A stretch of 64,000 nt of DNA from Lysobacter solisilvae (GCF_016613535.2 NZ_CP071518.1:2232001-2296000); one strand, 5' to 3'; positions 19,462 to 28,992 are shown, numbered from the stretch's first letter. Numbers and translations are program-made. Notes: generated by a model from the letters alone, not told the origin.

Positions 19462-20049
19462 ATGAAGCGACCCCGGGCCGGCGCGCTCACGTTCTTCTGG
19501 CAGTGGCTCAAGAATCCGCTGCGCATGGCCTCGGTCACGCCATCCAGCGCCGAACTGGCGGCCGCGATGATCGAGGAACTGCCCGACGACACCACGCGGG
19601 TGATCGAACTGGGCGGCGGGACCGGCGCGATCACGCGAGCCTTGCTGGCGGCCGGCATCCAGGCCCGCCAGTTGCTGGTGCTGGAACTCAACGAAGAGCT
19701 GCACGCGCACCTGCACGCGCGCTTCCCCGATGTGTACGTGGTGCTGGGCGATGCCCACTCGCTGCCCGAACTGGCCCGGGGAAGCGGCTACCTGGATCGC
19801 GGCCTGGCCGATGCCATCGTGTCCAGCCTGGGCCTGCTGACCATGCCACCATCGCTGCAGGGCGAGATCATCGCCGCAGCGCTGGCCTGCCTGAAGCCGG
19901 ACGGCGTCTTCATACAGTTCACTTACGGCCCAACCTCGCCGGTGGCCGACGAAGTGACGCGGGAACTGGGACTGACGGTCAGCCGTGGCGAGTTCGTGCT
20001 GCGCAACGTGCCCCCGGCCACGGTCTTCGTCTACCGTCGGACGGGATGA
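19462..20049 (+). CDS. Class I SAM methyltransferase, phospholipid N-methyltransferase-like
   Basis: 195 residues. It begins FFWQWLKNPLRMASVTPSSAELAAAMIEEL, a pattern of the PmtA-like phospholipid N-methyltransferases and related small methyltransferases; the SAM-binding loop is VIELGGGTGAITRALL, with LELNEEL and GDAHSLPE after it and a basic amphipathic N-terminus that may touch the membrane. The substrate could be phosphatidylethanolamine but the sequence alone does not prove it. It follows rlmKL by 15 bases on the same strand. Confidence 0.85.
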   Translation: MKRPRAGALTFFWQWLKNPLRMASVTPSSAELAAAMIEELPDDTTRVIELGGGTGAITRALLAAGIQARQLLVLELNEELHAHLHARFPDVYVVLGDAHSLPELARGSGYLDRGLADAIVSSLGLLTMPPSLQGEIIAAALACLKPDGVFIQFTYGPTSPVADEVTRELGLTVSRGEFVLRNVPPATVFVYRRTG

Positions 20050-20152
20050 GGCGCCGCATTGGCGACGCCGCTGCAACGATGCTTCGACGCAGCCGCGCTG
20101 GGCGCGTGCGGGCTTCATCCCCACTAAGGGGGCTCCTACACGGAGGATCGCC

Positions 20153-21007
20153 ATGAATTCTGCCCACGATGCCCGCGCCCGCGTCCAGCGGATCCTGCGC
20201 GGCCAGCCGACGTCCGATGGGGCGGGCGTGCGCCTGACGCGTGTGATCGGTGGCCCGTCGCTGCCCGACTTGGATCCGTTCCTGCTGCTGGACGAATTCG
20301 GCACCGATCGGCCGGAGGACTACCTGGCGGGATTTCCCGAACACCCTCACCGGGGCTTCGAGACGGTCACCTACATGCTGGACGGGCGCATGCGCCATCG
20401 CGACAACCACGGCAACGAGGGGTTGCTGACGCCAGGAAGCGTGCAGTGGATGACGGCCGGCCGCGGCCTGGTGCATTCGGAGATGCCCGAGCAGGAGGAA
20501 GGCCGGATGCGTGGCTTCCAGCTCTGGGTGAACCTGCCCGCGCGCGAGAAGATGACCGATCCGCGCTACCAGGAGTTTCCGGCCGCAGGCATCCCCGTCG
20601 TGGCGCCCGCACCGGGTGTGAGCGTCAAGGTGATTGCCGGCGAAGTGGACGGCGTGCGCGGACCGATCGTGCAGGCGTCCACGCAGCCGCTCTACCTGGA
20701 CGTGTCGCTGGACGCGGGGCGGGACTGGTCGCACTTGCTGCCGTCGGGCCACAACGCCTTCGCCTATGTGTACGAGGGCGCCGTGCGGCTGGGCGAGGGC
20801 GAGGACGGCCGCGACGTGCGCGCGCAGGAACTGGCGGTGCTCGGTGGCGGCGATGCGCTCTCGGTCACCGCGCTCGAGCCCGCGCGCCTGATCGTCGTGG
20901 CCGGACGGCCGCTGCGCGAACCGGTGGCGCGCCACGGACCTTTCGTGATGAACACGCGGCAGGAGCTGATGCAGGCCTTCGTCGATTTCCAGGAAGGCCG
21001 GTTTTGA
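20153..21007 (+). CDS. Pirin-family protein (first of two)
   Basis: 284 residues, bicupin fold. The metal-binding motif of pirin is complete: FPEHPHRGFETVTYMLDGRMRHRDNHGNEG (His-x-His and further His/Glu) with WMTAGRGLVHSE after it, and the C-terminal cupin (YVYEGAVRLG ... ARLIVVAGRPLREPVARHGPFVMNT). Bacterial pirins are iron-binding; some oxidise quercetin, others have regulatory roles. The ATG has a strong CGGAGG. A second pirin lies 750 bases away on the opposite strand; the two are clearly different in sequence. Confidence 0.93.
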   Translation: MNSAHDARARVQRILRGQPTSDGAGVRLTRVIGGPSLPDLDPFLLLDEFGTDRPEDYLAGFPEHPHRGFETVTYMLDGRMRHRDNHGNEGLLTPGSVQWMTAGRGLVHSEMPEQEEGRMRGFQLWVNLPAREKMTDPRYQEFPAAGIPVVAPAPGVSVKVIAGEVDGVRGPIVQASTQPLYLDVSLDAGRDWSHLLPSGHNAFAYVYEGAVRLGEGEDGRDVRAQELAVLGGGDALSVTALEPARLIVVAGRPLREPVARHGPFVMNTRQELMQAFVDFQEGRF

Positions 21008-21155
21008 ACCAGTTCGTTCAACAGTCCTATTGAGCCCGCGTCGTCCCGGCCCGCCATTCGCCCGGCGCGACGGGGACTTCAATGAAAACGGCGCGGGCCC
21101 GGAGGCACGCGCCGCGTTCGTGTCGGCGACCGGACGTCCGGTCGCGCGCGATGCC

Positions 21156-21599
21156 TCAGTTGCTGCTCAGCCGGGTGCCGGCGAACTTCAGAGACTGGGT
21201 CGACTTCAGTGACTGCGTGAGCGCTTCCGGGCTGGCGGCCTGCACCGAGATGTGCGCCACGCGTCCATCGGGCATGTCCACGAGCGCTTCGCGGGCCTGC
21301 AGCTTGGTGCCGGCGATCTCGGCGCGATACCACATGACCTCGCGGCCATCGATGTTCACGCGTTCGGCGCGGTTGGCGTTCTTGGGCTTGAAGGGAGCCT
21401 GGGGCGAGATGTAGACGCCAAACACTTCGGTGCCGTCGGCCTTGAGTGCGCGGCAGAAGTCGAAGTTCGGGCCGGCGCGGTGTTCCCAGGTCAGTCCGGT
21501 GGAGGCGTCCAGGTACGGGCAGGCTCCTGCGCTTTGGGCGGCGGCCGTCCCGGCCAGCGGCAGCAACAGCAGACTCAGCATCCAGTTCGACTTGTTCAT
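21156..21599 (-). CDS. Exported protein of unknown function
   Basis: 147 residues. Signal peptide MNKSNWMLSLLLLPLAGTAAAQS with an Ala-x-Ala cleavage site; mature part has two Cys (GACPYLD, DFCRALK) that may pair and mixed beta segments (VFGVYISPQ, VMWYRAEIAGTKLQAREALVD). It is probably periplasmic. I do not recognise the family. About 150 bases of relatively AT-rich sequence lie upstream and should hold its promoter. Confidence 0.78.
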   Translation of the reverse strand: MNKSNWMLSLLLLPLAGTAAAQSAGACPYLDASTGLTWEHRAGPNFDFCRALKADGTEVFGVYISPQAPFKPKNANRAERVNIDGREVMWYRAEIAGTKLQAREALVDMPDGRVAHISVQAASPEALTQSLKSTQSLKFAGTRLSSN

Positions 21600-21756
21600 G
21601 GATTTTCCCCTGTGACGTTAAGAGCCGGTGAAGCTTCCGGCTCGTCCCGAACATAGCGCCGTTTCTGGGGCTTGACAAATTACCGCTATTCAGTTTGCCA
21701 ATCCTGTCGATAGTGTCTGTTGAAACTGTTTCCAGGGAAACTGCAGCTCTTTAAAA

Positions 21757-22650
21757 TCAATCACTTGTGGGCGTTTTTACCGCAGGTGGGTCGGTTCCCG
21801 GCAGCGGGATGAATTCGGTCTCTCCTGGCACTGCGCCAAACCGGCCCGCTTCCCAGTCCTGCTTGGCATGCTCGATGCGTTCGCGGTCGCTGGAGACGAA
21901 GTTCCACCACAGGTGGCGCGGCCCATCCAGGGGCTCGCCCCCCAGCAGCATCGCCTTCACCGGCGTCCGGGCGCGCAGGATCGGGCGCGTGCCGTCATCG
22001 AGCAGTACCAGGTGCTGCGCCGGCAGGTCGCGTCCATCCAGCTGGGCGTCGCCTTCCAGCACGTAGAGCGCGCGCTGGGCGTGGCCCGCGTCGAGCGGCA
22101 CGCTCGCATCGGGATCGAGGTCGATCGCAACGTAGAGCGTGCCAGCGAACACCTGCACCGGCGACTCCTCGCCGTACGCGCGACCGGCCAGCACGCGAAG
22201 CCAGGCGCCTTCGCGCCGCTGCTGTGGAAGCGTGTCGGCAGGATGATGGAAGAACGCGGGCGCGGCTTCCTCGTGCGCGCGGGGCAGCGCGACCCAGGTC
22301 TGCAGCCCATGCAATGCATGCGGGTGCTCGCGCAGTCCCGGCGGCGTGCGTTCCGAATGCGCGATGCCGCGGCCGGCCGTCATCCAGTTGATGTCGCCCG
22401 GTGTGATCTCCTGCACGCTGCCCAGCGAATCGCGGTGGGTCTGCTGGCCGGCCCACAGGAACGTCACCGTCGCCAGGCCGATGTGCGGATGGGGGCGGAC
22501 GTCCACGCCGCGGCCCGCTTCGAACGTGACGGGCCCGAAGTGGTCCACGAACACGAACGGCCCCACCGAGCGCGCCTGCACCGAGGGCACCGCGCGGCGC
22601 ACCTGGAAGCCTCCCAGGTCGTGGATGCGCGGCGCGATGATCGTGGTCAC
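21757..22650 (-). CDS. Pirin-family protein (second)
   Basis: 297 residues from a GTG start. Pirin N-terminal cupin with metal site (VDVRPHPHIGLATVTFLWAGQQTHRDSLG), WMTAGRGIAHSERTPPG, and the C-terminal cupin (ALYVLEGDAQLDGRDLPAQHLVLLDDG ... AMLLGGEPLDGPRHLWWNFVSS). The tail AKQDWEAGRFGAVPGETEFIPLP is typical of the YhaK/YhhW-like bacterial pirins. The gene begins 6 bases after the stop of a small lipoprotein gene, so the two form an operon. Confidence 0.92.
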   Translation of the reverse strand: MTTIIAPRIHDLGGFQVRRAVPSVQARSVGPFVFVDHFGPVTFEAGRGVDVRPHPHIGLATVTFLWAGQQTHRDSLGSVQEITPGDINWMTAGRGIAHSERTPPGLREHPHALHGLQTWVALPRAHEEAAPAFFHHPADTLPQQRREGAWLRVLAGRAYGEESPVQVFAGTLYVAIDLDPDASVPLDAGHAQRALYVLEGDAQLDGRDLPAQHLVLLDDGTRPILRARTPVKAMLLGGEPLDGPRHLWWNFVSSDRERIEHAKQDWEAGRFGAVPGETEFIPLPGTDPPAVKTPTSD

Positions 22651-22656
22651 GTTGGC

Positions 22657-23028
22657 CTACGGAGCCTGCAGGACCAGGGTCACGCGCGGGCGCTCACCCG
22701 GCTGCAGCGCGAGCAGCTGCAGCTGCCATGGGCCGACGTCGGCGCTTTTCGTGCGTTCGGTATTGAGCACGACACGGTGCGCCTTGCCGCCGGCGGGCAT
22801 GTGGTCGAACAGCACGTCGGCATCTCCGGCGCGGATGCACTGGACGTTCGGCGGGCAACGCGAATCGTTGGAAATGCCCGCGTAGTGCAACGTGGACGCG
22901 TCGGGCAGCACCGCGCGTTGGCCTACGTCCAGGCTGAACTCCTGACCCGGCGCGATTCCGCCGCTGGCGACACCGCTGACGCAGCCAGTGAGCATCGCGA
23001 ACATGGCGAGAGTGAGGATCCGGGTCAT
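22657..23028 (-). CDS. Small predicted lipoprotein upstream of pirin
   Basis: 123 residues from ATG 23028, which has AGGAG upstream. Lipoprotein signal MTRILTLAMFAMLTGC. The mature part has a short beta-rich domain with a Cys pair (SRCPPNVQCIRAGDADVLF) and ends VTLVLQAP. I do not recognise the function. Its stop lies 6 bases before the GTG of the second pirin gene. Confidence 0.8.
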   Translation of the reverse strand: MTRILTLAMFAMLTGCVSGVASGGIAPGQEFSLDVGQRAVLPDASTLHYAGISNDSRCPPNVQCIRAGDADVLFDHMPAGGKAHRVVLNTERTKSADVGPWQLQLLALQPGERPRVTLVLQAP

Positions 23029-23220
23029 GGCAACTCCTGTGCGGGGGGAGTGGGCATGGTGCATGGGCCATCGTGAAGCGGCGATGGTGGGGCCGCAAGG
23101 CCCGCCCGCTTGCGATCAGGCACGGTAGGCGCGCTCCTTGGCGCGTGTGCTTGTGGGGCGTGCGTCTTCAAGTGCCCCAATCGAGCGTGCCCTTTCCCAG
23201 ACCGCCTCGTGAGGCAGCCC

Positions 23221-23931
23221 TTAGGGAGTCTGCCCGTGCGGCACGTGTTCCAGCAGCAGTTCGGCCAGCCGCAGCGGCTCGGGCAGCCGGTGTCCGACTA
23301 CCCAGCGCATGACCAGTTCCGGGGCCGATGGCAGTGCGACGCGGTGGCCGGGTGACACGGCCAGCGGCTCATGGCCCACCTGGCTGCGCAGCAGCCAGCC
23401 CACCTGCTGGCGTTCGTCGCGCAGGGTGGTGAATGCGCCGCGCATGTCGTGCAGCGTCGTGGAGGAATGTCCCAGCAGTACGCGCTGCGCCACGCCAATC
23501 GTCGGCAGGTCGGCGGCCAGGCCCAGGTGTGAGGCCAGACCGAGGCGACGCGGGTGCGCCAGGCCGTGCGCGGGCACGAGCGTCATGTCCGGTCGTGCCG
23601 GAAGCTGCGCCAGTGCGGCGAGCATCGCGGGCAGTTCGCGGAAACTGCGGAAGCCCCGCAGGTAGGGCATGCGGGCCCGTTCGCGATGCACGCCGGTGGC
23701 GATCGTCTGCAGGCTGTCGGCGTCGAGCAGCACCACGGCCGCCTCGACGAATCCCTCGGAGTCGTCCGGGTCGTTCGCGTCGCCGGGCCAGGCACGCACG
23801 TGGAATCCCGCCACGCTGCGCACCGGGCGCGGGAAGTCGTCCCGGATGACCACCTGCCGCGCGAGTGCGGCCTGGATGTCCTGAAGCTGGGCCAGGTCGC
23901 CAGTCCATTCGGGGACGACCGGATGCGCCAT
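23221..23931 (-). CDS. nfi: Endonuclease V family protein, catalytic aspartates replaced
   Basis: 236 residues, clearly in the endonuclease V (Nfi) family: MPYLRGFRSFRELPAMLAAL, AHGLAHPRRLGLASHLGL, LPTIGVAQRVLLG and GHRVAL ... GHRLPEPLRLAE align with the E. coli enzyme. The enzyme nicks DNA near deoxyinosine. Here two metal-binding Asp appear lost: the motif normally AG-x-D reads AGFHV (His44), and the normally VDGHG motif reads VPAHG (Pro120). Glu99 in SFREL is kept. It may be a catalytically dead DNA-binding homologue. The ATG overlaps the stop of the histidine phosphatase gene by one base. Confidence 0.88.
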   Translation of the reverse strand: MAHPVVPEWTGDLAQLQDIQAALARQVVIRDDFPRPVRSVAGFHVRAWPGDANDPDDSEGFVEAAVVLLDADSLQTIATGVHRERARMPYLRGFRSFRELPAMLAALAQLPARPDMTLVPAHGLAHPRRLGLASHLGLAADLPTIGVAQRVLLGHSSTTLHDMRGAFTTLRDERQQVGWLLRSQVGHEPLAVSPGHRVALPSAPELVMRWVVGHRLPEPLRLAELLLEHVPHGQTP

Positions 23932-24464
23932 CAATAGCGTTCCTGGCTGAACACGGCAGCGCCGTCGGAGCCGATTCGCACGGTCATCAGGCGGTCGAAC
24001 TCGGCATCGTCCATCGCAGCGACCGTGCAGGCGCAAAGCGCCGCGGCGATCTGCGGCGCGGTGTTGCTGTGCCCGACGATGAGCACGTGGCCTTGCGCAT
24101 GGTCGCGGCGCAGTTGGGCAGCGAGCTGGTCGGCCGGCCGGTCGGCGTCATACGTCGTCACGTCCAGGCGATGCGCCTGCGCGGTGGGTGCCGCGGTGAG
24201 CTGCGTACGTCGATACGCGGTGGCATACGCCGCGCGCACGGGGAAGCGGCGCAGACGCGAGGCCAGGACCTGTGCGCGCGCCGTGCCGGCTTCGGACAAG
24301 CCTGGATCCTTGCCACCGTCGCTGGCCTTCTCGGCGTGGCGCACGACCACGAAGGTGACGCCCGACGCCGCATCCTGGTGCTGACCTGCCGCACTTGCGC
24401 AGGCCGACAGCAACAGGACCAGGGCGAACCCGGCGAGGGTTCCGACACACGTGCGCAGGCTCAT
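23931..24464 (-). CDS. Histidine phosphatase-family lipoprotein
   Basis: 177 residues. Lipoprotein signal ending LVLLLSAC; then the histidine phosphatase (phosphoglycerate-mutase-like) core: VVVRHAEKASDGGKDPGLSEAGTARAQ with the phospho-His (RHAEK in place of RHG), a central TAYRRTQLTAAPTA, and the second catalytic His in VLIVGHSNTAPQIA. It should hydrolyse a phospho-compound outside the cytoplasm. It overlaps the endonuclease-V-like gene (TGATG), so they are co-translated although the products work in different compartments. Confidence 0.9.
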   Translation of the reverse strand: MSLRTCVGTLAGFALVLLLSACASAAGQHQDAASGVTFVVVRHAEKASDGGKDPGLSEAGTARAQVLASRLRRFPVRAAYATAYRRTQLTAAPTAQAHRLDVTTYDADRPADQLAAQLRRDHAQGHVLIVGHSNTAPQIAAALCACTVAAMDDAEFDRLMTVRIGSDGAAVFSQERY

Positions 24465-24543
24465 CGAGGAAATTCCAGGGACGGAAAGGGGGAGTGTGCC
24501 GGCTGTGCGCCGGGGCGAGCAGTGTCCAAAGTCTCGGCCGCCC

Positions 24544-27500
24544 TCAGGCGGCCTTGTCCAGCAGTGTCAGCAGGCCGCGCGCGGCGTCGAATCGCGTGCC
24601 CGCGTCGGGCAGGTCCAGCTTGATGCGCAGCTTGTCCGGACCGTCCATCTGGTACAGCTTCGGCTGCCCCTGGATCAGCCGGATCACGGCCATCGGGTCG
24701 ACGTTGGGACGCTCGACGAACTGCAGCCGGCCGCCCTTGTCGCCCAGGTCCAGTTTGCGGATGCCCATCGCCGTGGAGCGCAGCTTGAGCTCGGCGATCG
24801 CGAACAGGTTGCGTGCCGCTTCCGGTAGCAGCCCGAAGCGATCGATCATCTCCACCTGGAGCTCGCGCAGCTCATCGCTGTCGCGTGCGCCGCTGATGCG
24901 CTTGTACAGCGTCAGCCGCGTGTGCACGTCGGGCAGGTAGTCCTCGGGAATCAGCGCGGGCACGTGCAGTTCGACCTCGGCGCCGCGCGCCTCGTGCGCA
25001 TCGACGTCGGGCAGCTTGCCCTGGCGGATCGAGCGCACCGCGCGTTCCAGCAGTTCGGTGTACAGGCTGAATCCAACCTCGGCCATCTGGCCGCTCTGTT
25101 CCTCCCCGAGCAGTTCGCCGGCGCCGCGGATCTCCAGGTCGTGGGTTGCCAGGGTGAAACCCGCGCCCAGCTCGTCCATGGCGGCGATGGCGTCCAGGCG
25201 CTTGCGCGCATCGGGGGTGATCGCCTTGCGGTCGGGCACGACCAGGTAGGCATAGGCGCGATGGTGCGAACGCCCCACGCGGCCACGCAGCTGGTGCAGC
25301 TGCGCCAGGCCGAAGCGGTCGGCCCGATGGATGATGATCGTGTTGGCGTTGGGGATGTCGATGCCCGATTCGATGATGGTCGTCGACAGCAGGACGTTGA
25401 AGCGCTGCTTGTGGAAATCGAGCATCACCCGTTCCAGCTCGCGCTCGGGCATCTGCCCATGCGCCACGCCGATGCGCGCCTCGGGGACCAGCTCCTGCAG
25501 CTGTCGCTGCATGCGGCCGATCGATTCGACGTCGTTGTGCAGGAAATACACCTGGCCGCCACGCGCCAGTTCGCGCTGGAACGCCTCGCGCAGCTGCGCG
25601 TCCTCCCACGGCACCACGAAGGTCTGCACGGCGAGGCGATGGGCGGGCGGGGTGGCGATGATCGACAGGTCGCGCAGCCCGGCCATCGCCATGTTGAGCG
25701 TGCGCGGGATTGGCGTCGCCGTCAGCGTGGCCAGGTGGACGTTGGCGCGAAGCGCCTTGAGCGCTTCCTTCTGGCGCACGCCGAAGCGTTGTTCCTCGTC
25801 GACGATGACCAGGCCCAGGTCCTTGAACCGCACATCGGGCTGCAGCAGGCGGTGGGTGCCGACGATCACGTCGATCTTGCCGTCGGCAAGCTTCTCCAGC
25901 TCGGCCTTGATCTCCTTGGTGGACTTGAAGCGCGACAGCACCTCCACGCGCAACGGCCAGTCGGCGAAGCGGTCGCGGAAATTGCGGTAGTGCTGCTCGG
26001 CCAGCAGCGTCGTCGGCACCAGCAGCGCCACCTGCTTGCCGGCCGCCGCGGTCACGAAGGCCGCGCGCACCGCCACCTCGGTCTTGCCGAAGCCCACGTC
26101 GCCGCAGACGACGCGGTCCATCGGCTGCGAGCTGCCCAGGTCGCGGATCACCGCCTCGATCGCGGAATGCTGGTCCGGGGTTTCCTCGAACGGGAATGCC
26201 GCTGCGAAAGGCTCGTACATGGCCCGGTCCACGTCGATCGCCAGGCCTGCGCGCGCCTGGCGCCTGGCCTCGATTTCGAGCAGCTCGGCGGCCACGTCAC
26301 GCACCTTCTCGGCGGCCTTGCGCTTGGCTTTGGTCCACTGCTCGCCGCCCAGCGAGTGCAGCGGCGCGGTTTCCACCGACGCACCCGAGTAGCGGCTGAT
26401 CAGATGCAGTTGCGCCACGGGTACGTACAGGCGGTCGCCCTTGGCGTATTCGATTTCCAGGTATTCGCCGGGAAGGCCACCGGCCTCCAGCGTGATCAGG
26501 CCACGGTAGCGGCCCACGCCGTGGTCCTCGTGCACGATCGGCGCGCCCTCGGACAATTCGCCCAGGTCGCGGATGATCGCCTCGGGTTCGCGCCCCACGC
26601 GCTTGCGGCGGCGCGGCTGCGAAGCGCGCTCGGGAAACAGCTGGCGCTCGGTCAGCACAGCCAGTTGTGGTGCGTCCAGCGCGAAGCCGTCGTCCAGCGG
26701 CGCCACCGCGATGGCGAAACGCTCCGGCTGGGCGAGGAATGCCGGCCAGTCGGGCAGCACCGTGGGCGAGAGCTGCGCGGCCGCCAGCACTTCGATCAGC
26801 GCTTCGCGGCGCCCCGGCGAGTCGGCGGCCACCAGCACGCGCCCGGGGTAGCTGGCCAGGAAGGACTTGAGCGCCTGCGCGGGCGCCGCATCCTTCGCCG
26901 CCACCGGCAATGCCGGTGCGGGCTGGTCGCCCAGGGCGGCGGCGCGTTCGTACTGGGCGTGCGCGGGCCCGCAGACTTCGATGCGGACTGACTGGTTCAG
27001 GCGTTCGCGCAGCGCGTCGGGCGACAGGTAGAGGTCGGTCGGCGGCAGCAGCGGCCGCTCCAGATCGTGCCGGCGCTGCTCGTAGCGCTCCTCGGTCTGC
27101 TTCCAGAACTGCTCGGCCGACTCCATCACCCCCTCGCCGAGCAGGGGTAGCGCCGAGGCGTCGAGGTAGTCGAACAGCGTCGCGGTCTCGGTGAAGAACA
27201 GCGGCAGGTAGTACTCGATCCCCGCCGGCGCCAGGCCGGCCTTCAGGTCCTGGTAGAGCACGCTGCGCCGGGTGTCGACGTCGAAACGGTCGCGCAGGGC
27301 GTCCAGGGCGCGCTTGAGCGCGATCTCGTCCAGGGGCACCTCGCGGCCGGGCAGCAGGTGAACGGCGTCGATTTTCTCGAGCGAGCGCTGCGATTCGGGA
27401 TCGAAGGCGCGTATGGTCTCGATCTCGTCGTCCAGCAGCTCGACGCGGAACGGCGAGTCCGCGCCCATCGGGTAGACATCGAGCAGGCCGCCCCGCACCG

Positions 27501-28035
27501 CGAAATCGCCCGGATCCAGGACCTGCGGAACGTGGCGGTAGCCGGCCGACTCGAGCCGCCGCTTTTCGGCGTCGAGGTCCAGGCGCTGGCCCACGCGCAC
27601 GTCGAAGCTGCCCCCGACGATGTGGCGCAGCGGCGCCAGCCGCTGCAGCAGGGTCTGTACCGGCACCACGACCACCGCGCGCCTGACGCCGGGCAGCCGG
27701 TGCAGGGCAGCCAGGCGTTGGGAGACGATGTCGGGGTGTGGGCTGAACTGGTCGTAGGGCAGGGTTTCCCAGTCCGGAAACGCCAGGACATCGACCGGAG
27801 GCTGGCCTGCGACGGCTTCGCGCGGGCCCAGGAAGGTCCGCAGGTCCGATTCGAGTTGATGCGCGGCGTGGTTGTCGCGGGCGACGGCCAGAACCGGCCC
27901 GTCATGGGTCGCCGCGGCTCGGGCCACGTGCCAGGCGAGCGCCGACGGCGACGCCGGCAGGCGCCACCAGGCGCGTTGCTGGCCGGTCCGGGGCAGGGGC
28001 GGGGCGGGAATGGCGTTCGGATCGGGCTTGGGCAT
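24544..28035 (-). CDS. mfd: Transcription-repair coupling factor
   Basis: 1163 residues. ATP-driven translocase that displaces stalled RNA polymerase and recruits UvrA. Layout: UvrB-homology region (~1-350), RNA-polymerase interaction domain (ELSEGAPIVHEDHGVGRYRGLITLE ... GEYLEIEYAKGDRLYVPV, ~490-560), superfamily 2 translocase with Walker A VVCGDVGFGKTEVAVRAAF, DEEQ box (VIVDEEQRFGVRQKE), LTATPIPRTLNMAM, QLRGRVGRS, and the C-terminal TRCF domain. Full normal length. The start is set at ATG 28035; about 17 upstream codons (to 28086) are open but unlike the family. Confidence 0.97.
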   Translation of the reverse strand: MPKPDPNAIPAPPLPRTGQQRAWWRLPASPSALAWHVARAAATHDGPVLAVARDNHAAHQLESDLRTFLGPREAVAGQPPVDVLAFPDWETLPYDQFSPHPDIVSQRLAALHRLPGVRRAVVVVPVQTLLQRLAPLRHIVGGSFDVRVGQRLDLDAEKRRLESAGYRHVPQVLDPGDFAVRGGLLDVYPMGADSPFRVELLDDEIETIRAFDPESQRSLEKIDAVHLLPGREVPLDEIALKRALDALRDRFDVDTRRSVLYQDLKAGLAPAGIEYYLPLFFTETATLFDYLDASALPLLGEGVMESAEQFWKQTEERYEQRRHDLERPLLPPTDLYLSPDALRERLNQSVRIEVCGPAHAQYERAAALGDQPAPALPVAAKDAAPAQALKSFLASYPGRVLVAADSPGRREALIEVLAAAQLSPTVLPDWPAFLAQPERFAIAVAPLDDGFALDAPQLAVLTERQLFPERASQPRRRKRVGREPEAIIRDLGELSEGAPIVHEDHGVGRYRGLITLEAGGLPGEYLEIEYAKGDRLYVPVAQLHLISRYSGASVETAPLHSLGGEQWTKAKRKAAEKVRDVAAELLEIEARRQARAGLAIDVDRAMYEPFAAAFPFEETPDQHSAIEAVIRDLGSSQPMDRVVCGDVGFGKTEVAVRAAFVTAAAGKQVALLVPTTLLAEQHYRNFRDRFADWPLRVEVLSRFKSTKEIKAELEKLADGKIDVIVGTHRLLQPDVRFKDLGLVIVDEEQRFGVRQKEALKALRANVHLATLTATPIPRTLNMAMAGLRDLSIIATPPAHRLAVQTFVVPWEDAQLREAFQRELARGGQVYFLHNDVESIGRMQRQLQELVPEARIGVAHGQMPERELERVMLDFHKQRFNVLLSTTIIESGIDIPNANTIIIHRADRFGLAQLHQLRGRVGRSHHRAYAYLVVPDRKAITPDARKRLDAIAAMDELGAGFTLATHDLEIRGAGELLGEEQSGQMAEVGFSLYTELLERAVRSIRQGKLPDVDAHEARGAEVELHVPALIPEDYLPDVHTRLTLYKRISGARDSDELRELQVEMIDRFGLLPEAARNLFAIAELKLRSTAMGIRKLDLGDKGGRLQFVERPNVDPMAVIRLIQGQPKLYQMDGPDKLRIKLDLPDAGTRFDAARGLLTLLDKAA

Positions 28036-28321
28036 GCGGGCGCGCAAAACGTAGGCGGCGCCGGCAGCGAAGCGCGGCCAGCGCAAAGGGGCGGGCAGTG
28101 TACGGGAGGCGGGGTCCGCGGCCTGTGTCCGCAGCCCCGCGGCGGGGAGATGGCGCCGGCTGGGCGCGAAAGCAAGGCGCGTGGGGACAAGGCGCCGGGC
28201 GGCGCGGGCGCGTCAGCGGTGGCTCGGGAGGCGCCGCAGAATCGCCACCGCTCGCTCATCAAGCGGCAGTGGCGGCGATGATCGCGTCACCGCGTCCAGG
28301 CGATCAGCGGGAAATCCGCGA

Positions 28322-28921
28322 TCAGCGCCCGTGCATCGGGTGTGCGGACGACCGCTGGTCGGACGGCGGGCGCGCGGTGCGCGGCTTGAGTTCGAGGACG
28401 ATTCGCACCAGGCCTGGCGATTCCTGGCGGAATTCGCGCTGGAAGCCCAGCGACTGCGCCAGCGACAGCATCGGGGCGTTGTTCTCCAGCACGTCGCCAT
28501 ACAGGCGCGACAGGCGCTTCCCGCGGGCCCATTTCACCAGCCGGGTCATCAGATAGCGGCCCAGGCCCATGTTCTTGATGTACCGGCTGACGAGGATCGC
28601 GAACTCGGCATCACGCCCATTCGCATCCGCGGCCACCCGTGCCACCGCGCCGATCAGCGCCTCGCCCGGGGGCAGGGGTTCGGCGACCACCAGCGCGAAC
28701 TCGTTGCGCGGATTGGTGTGGGTCAGCTTTTCGGCGGCCTCGGGAGTCAGTTCCCTGACCATATGCAGGAACCGCTGACGGATCTCCTCGGGCTCGAGCA
28801 GGCTGAAACCGGCCCGCAGGGGCTCGGCGTCCTCGGGCCGGATCGGGCGTATCAGCACCTGGCGGCCGTTGGCCAGCGTCTGGCGTTCGTGCCAGGGCGG
28901 AAGGCGTTCGCGCGCAGTCAT
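28322..28921 (-). CDS. GNAT-family N-acetyltransferase
   Basis: 199 residues. The opening GRQVLIRPIRPEDAEPLRAGFSLLEPEEIRQRFLHMVRELTPEAAEKLTH is close to the acetyltransferase domain of Pat-type protein lysine acetyltransferases, and the acetyl-CoA loop reads YIKNMGLGRYLMTRLVKWARGKR. So it may acetylate protein lysines, for example acetyl-CoA synthetase, but as a stand-alone domain this is inference. It is divergent from the MmcQ/YjbR gene (71 bases between starts). A ~290-base spacer separates it from mfd downstream. Confidence 0.87.
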   Translation of the reverse strand: MTARERLPPWHERQTLANGRQVLIRPIRPEDAEPLRAGFSLLEPEEIRQRFLHMVRELTPEAAEKLTHTNPRNEFALVVAEPLPPGEALIGAVARVAADANGRDAEFAILVSRYIKNMGLGRYLMTRLVKWARGKRLSRLYGDVLENNAPMLSLAQSLGFQREFRQESPGLVRIVLELKPRTARPPSDQRSSAHPMHGR

Positions 28922-28992
28922 GGGATGATCTTGTCACACCGTTTGTCGAGGGCTTCATCACGTGGGTGCGCGAGTCAGCCGGGATCCCGCAC

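Noticed and set aside
17698..20304. Long minus-strand open frame opposite rlmKL and the methyltransferase gene
   Set aside because: Antisense to two clearly recognised genes, no family features, composition of a GC-rich shadow.
21672..21677. TTGACA on the plus strand as a promoter -35
   Set aside because: Both flanking genes are on the minus strand and no -10 at proper spacing follows.
24922..26991. Plus-strand open frame opposite mfd
   Set aside because: Antisense shadow of mfd; His/Gln/Arg-rich translation without motifs.
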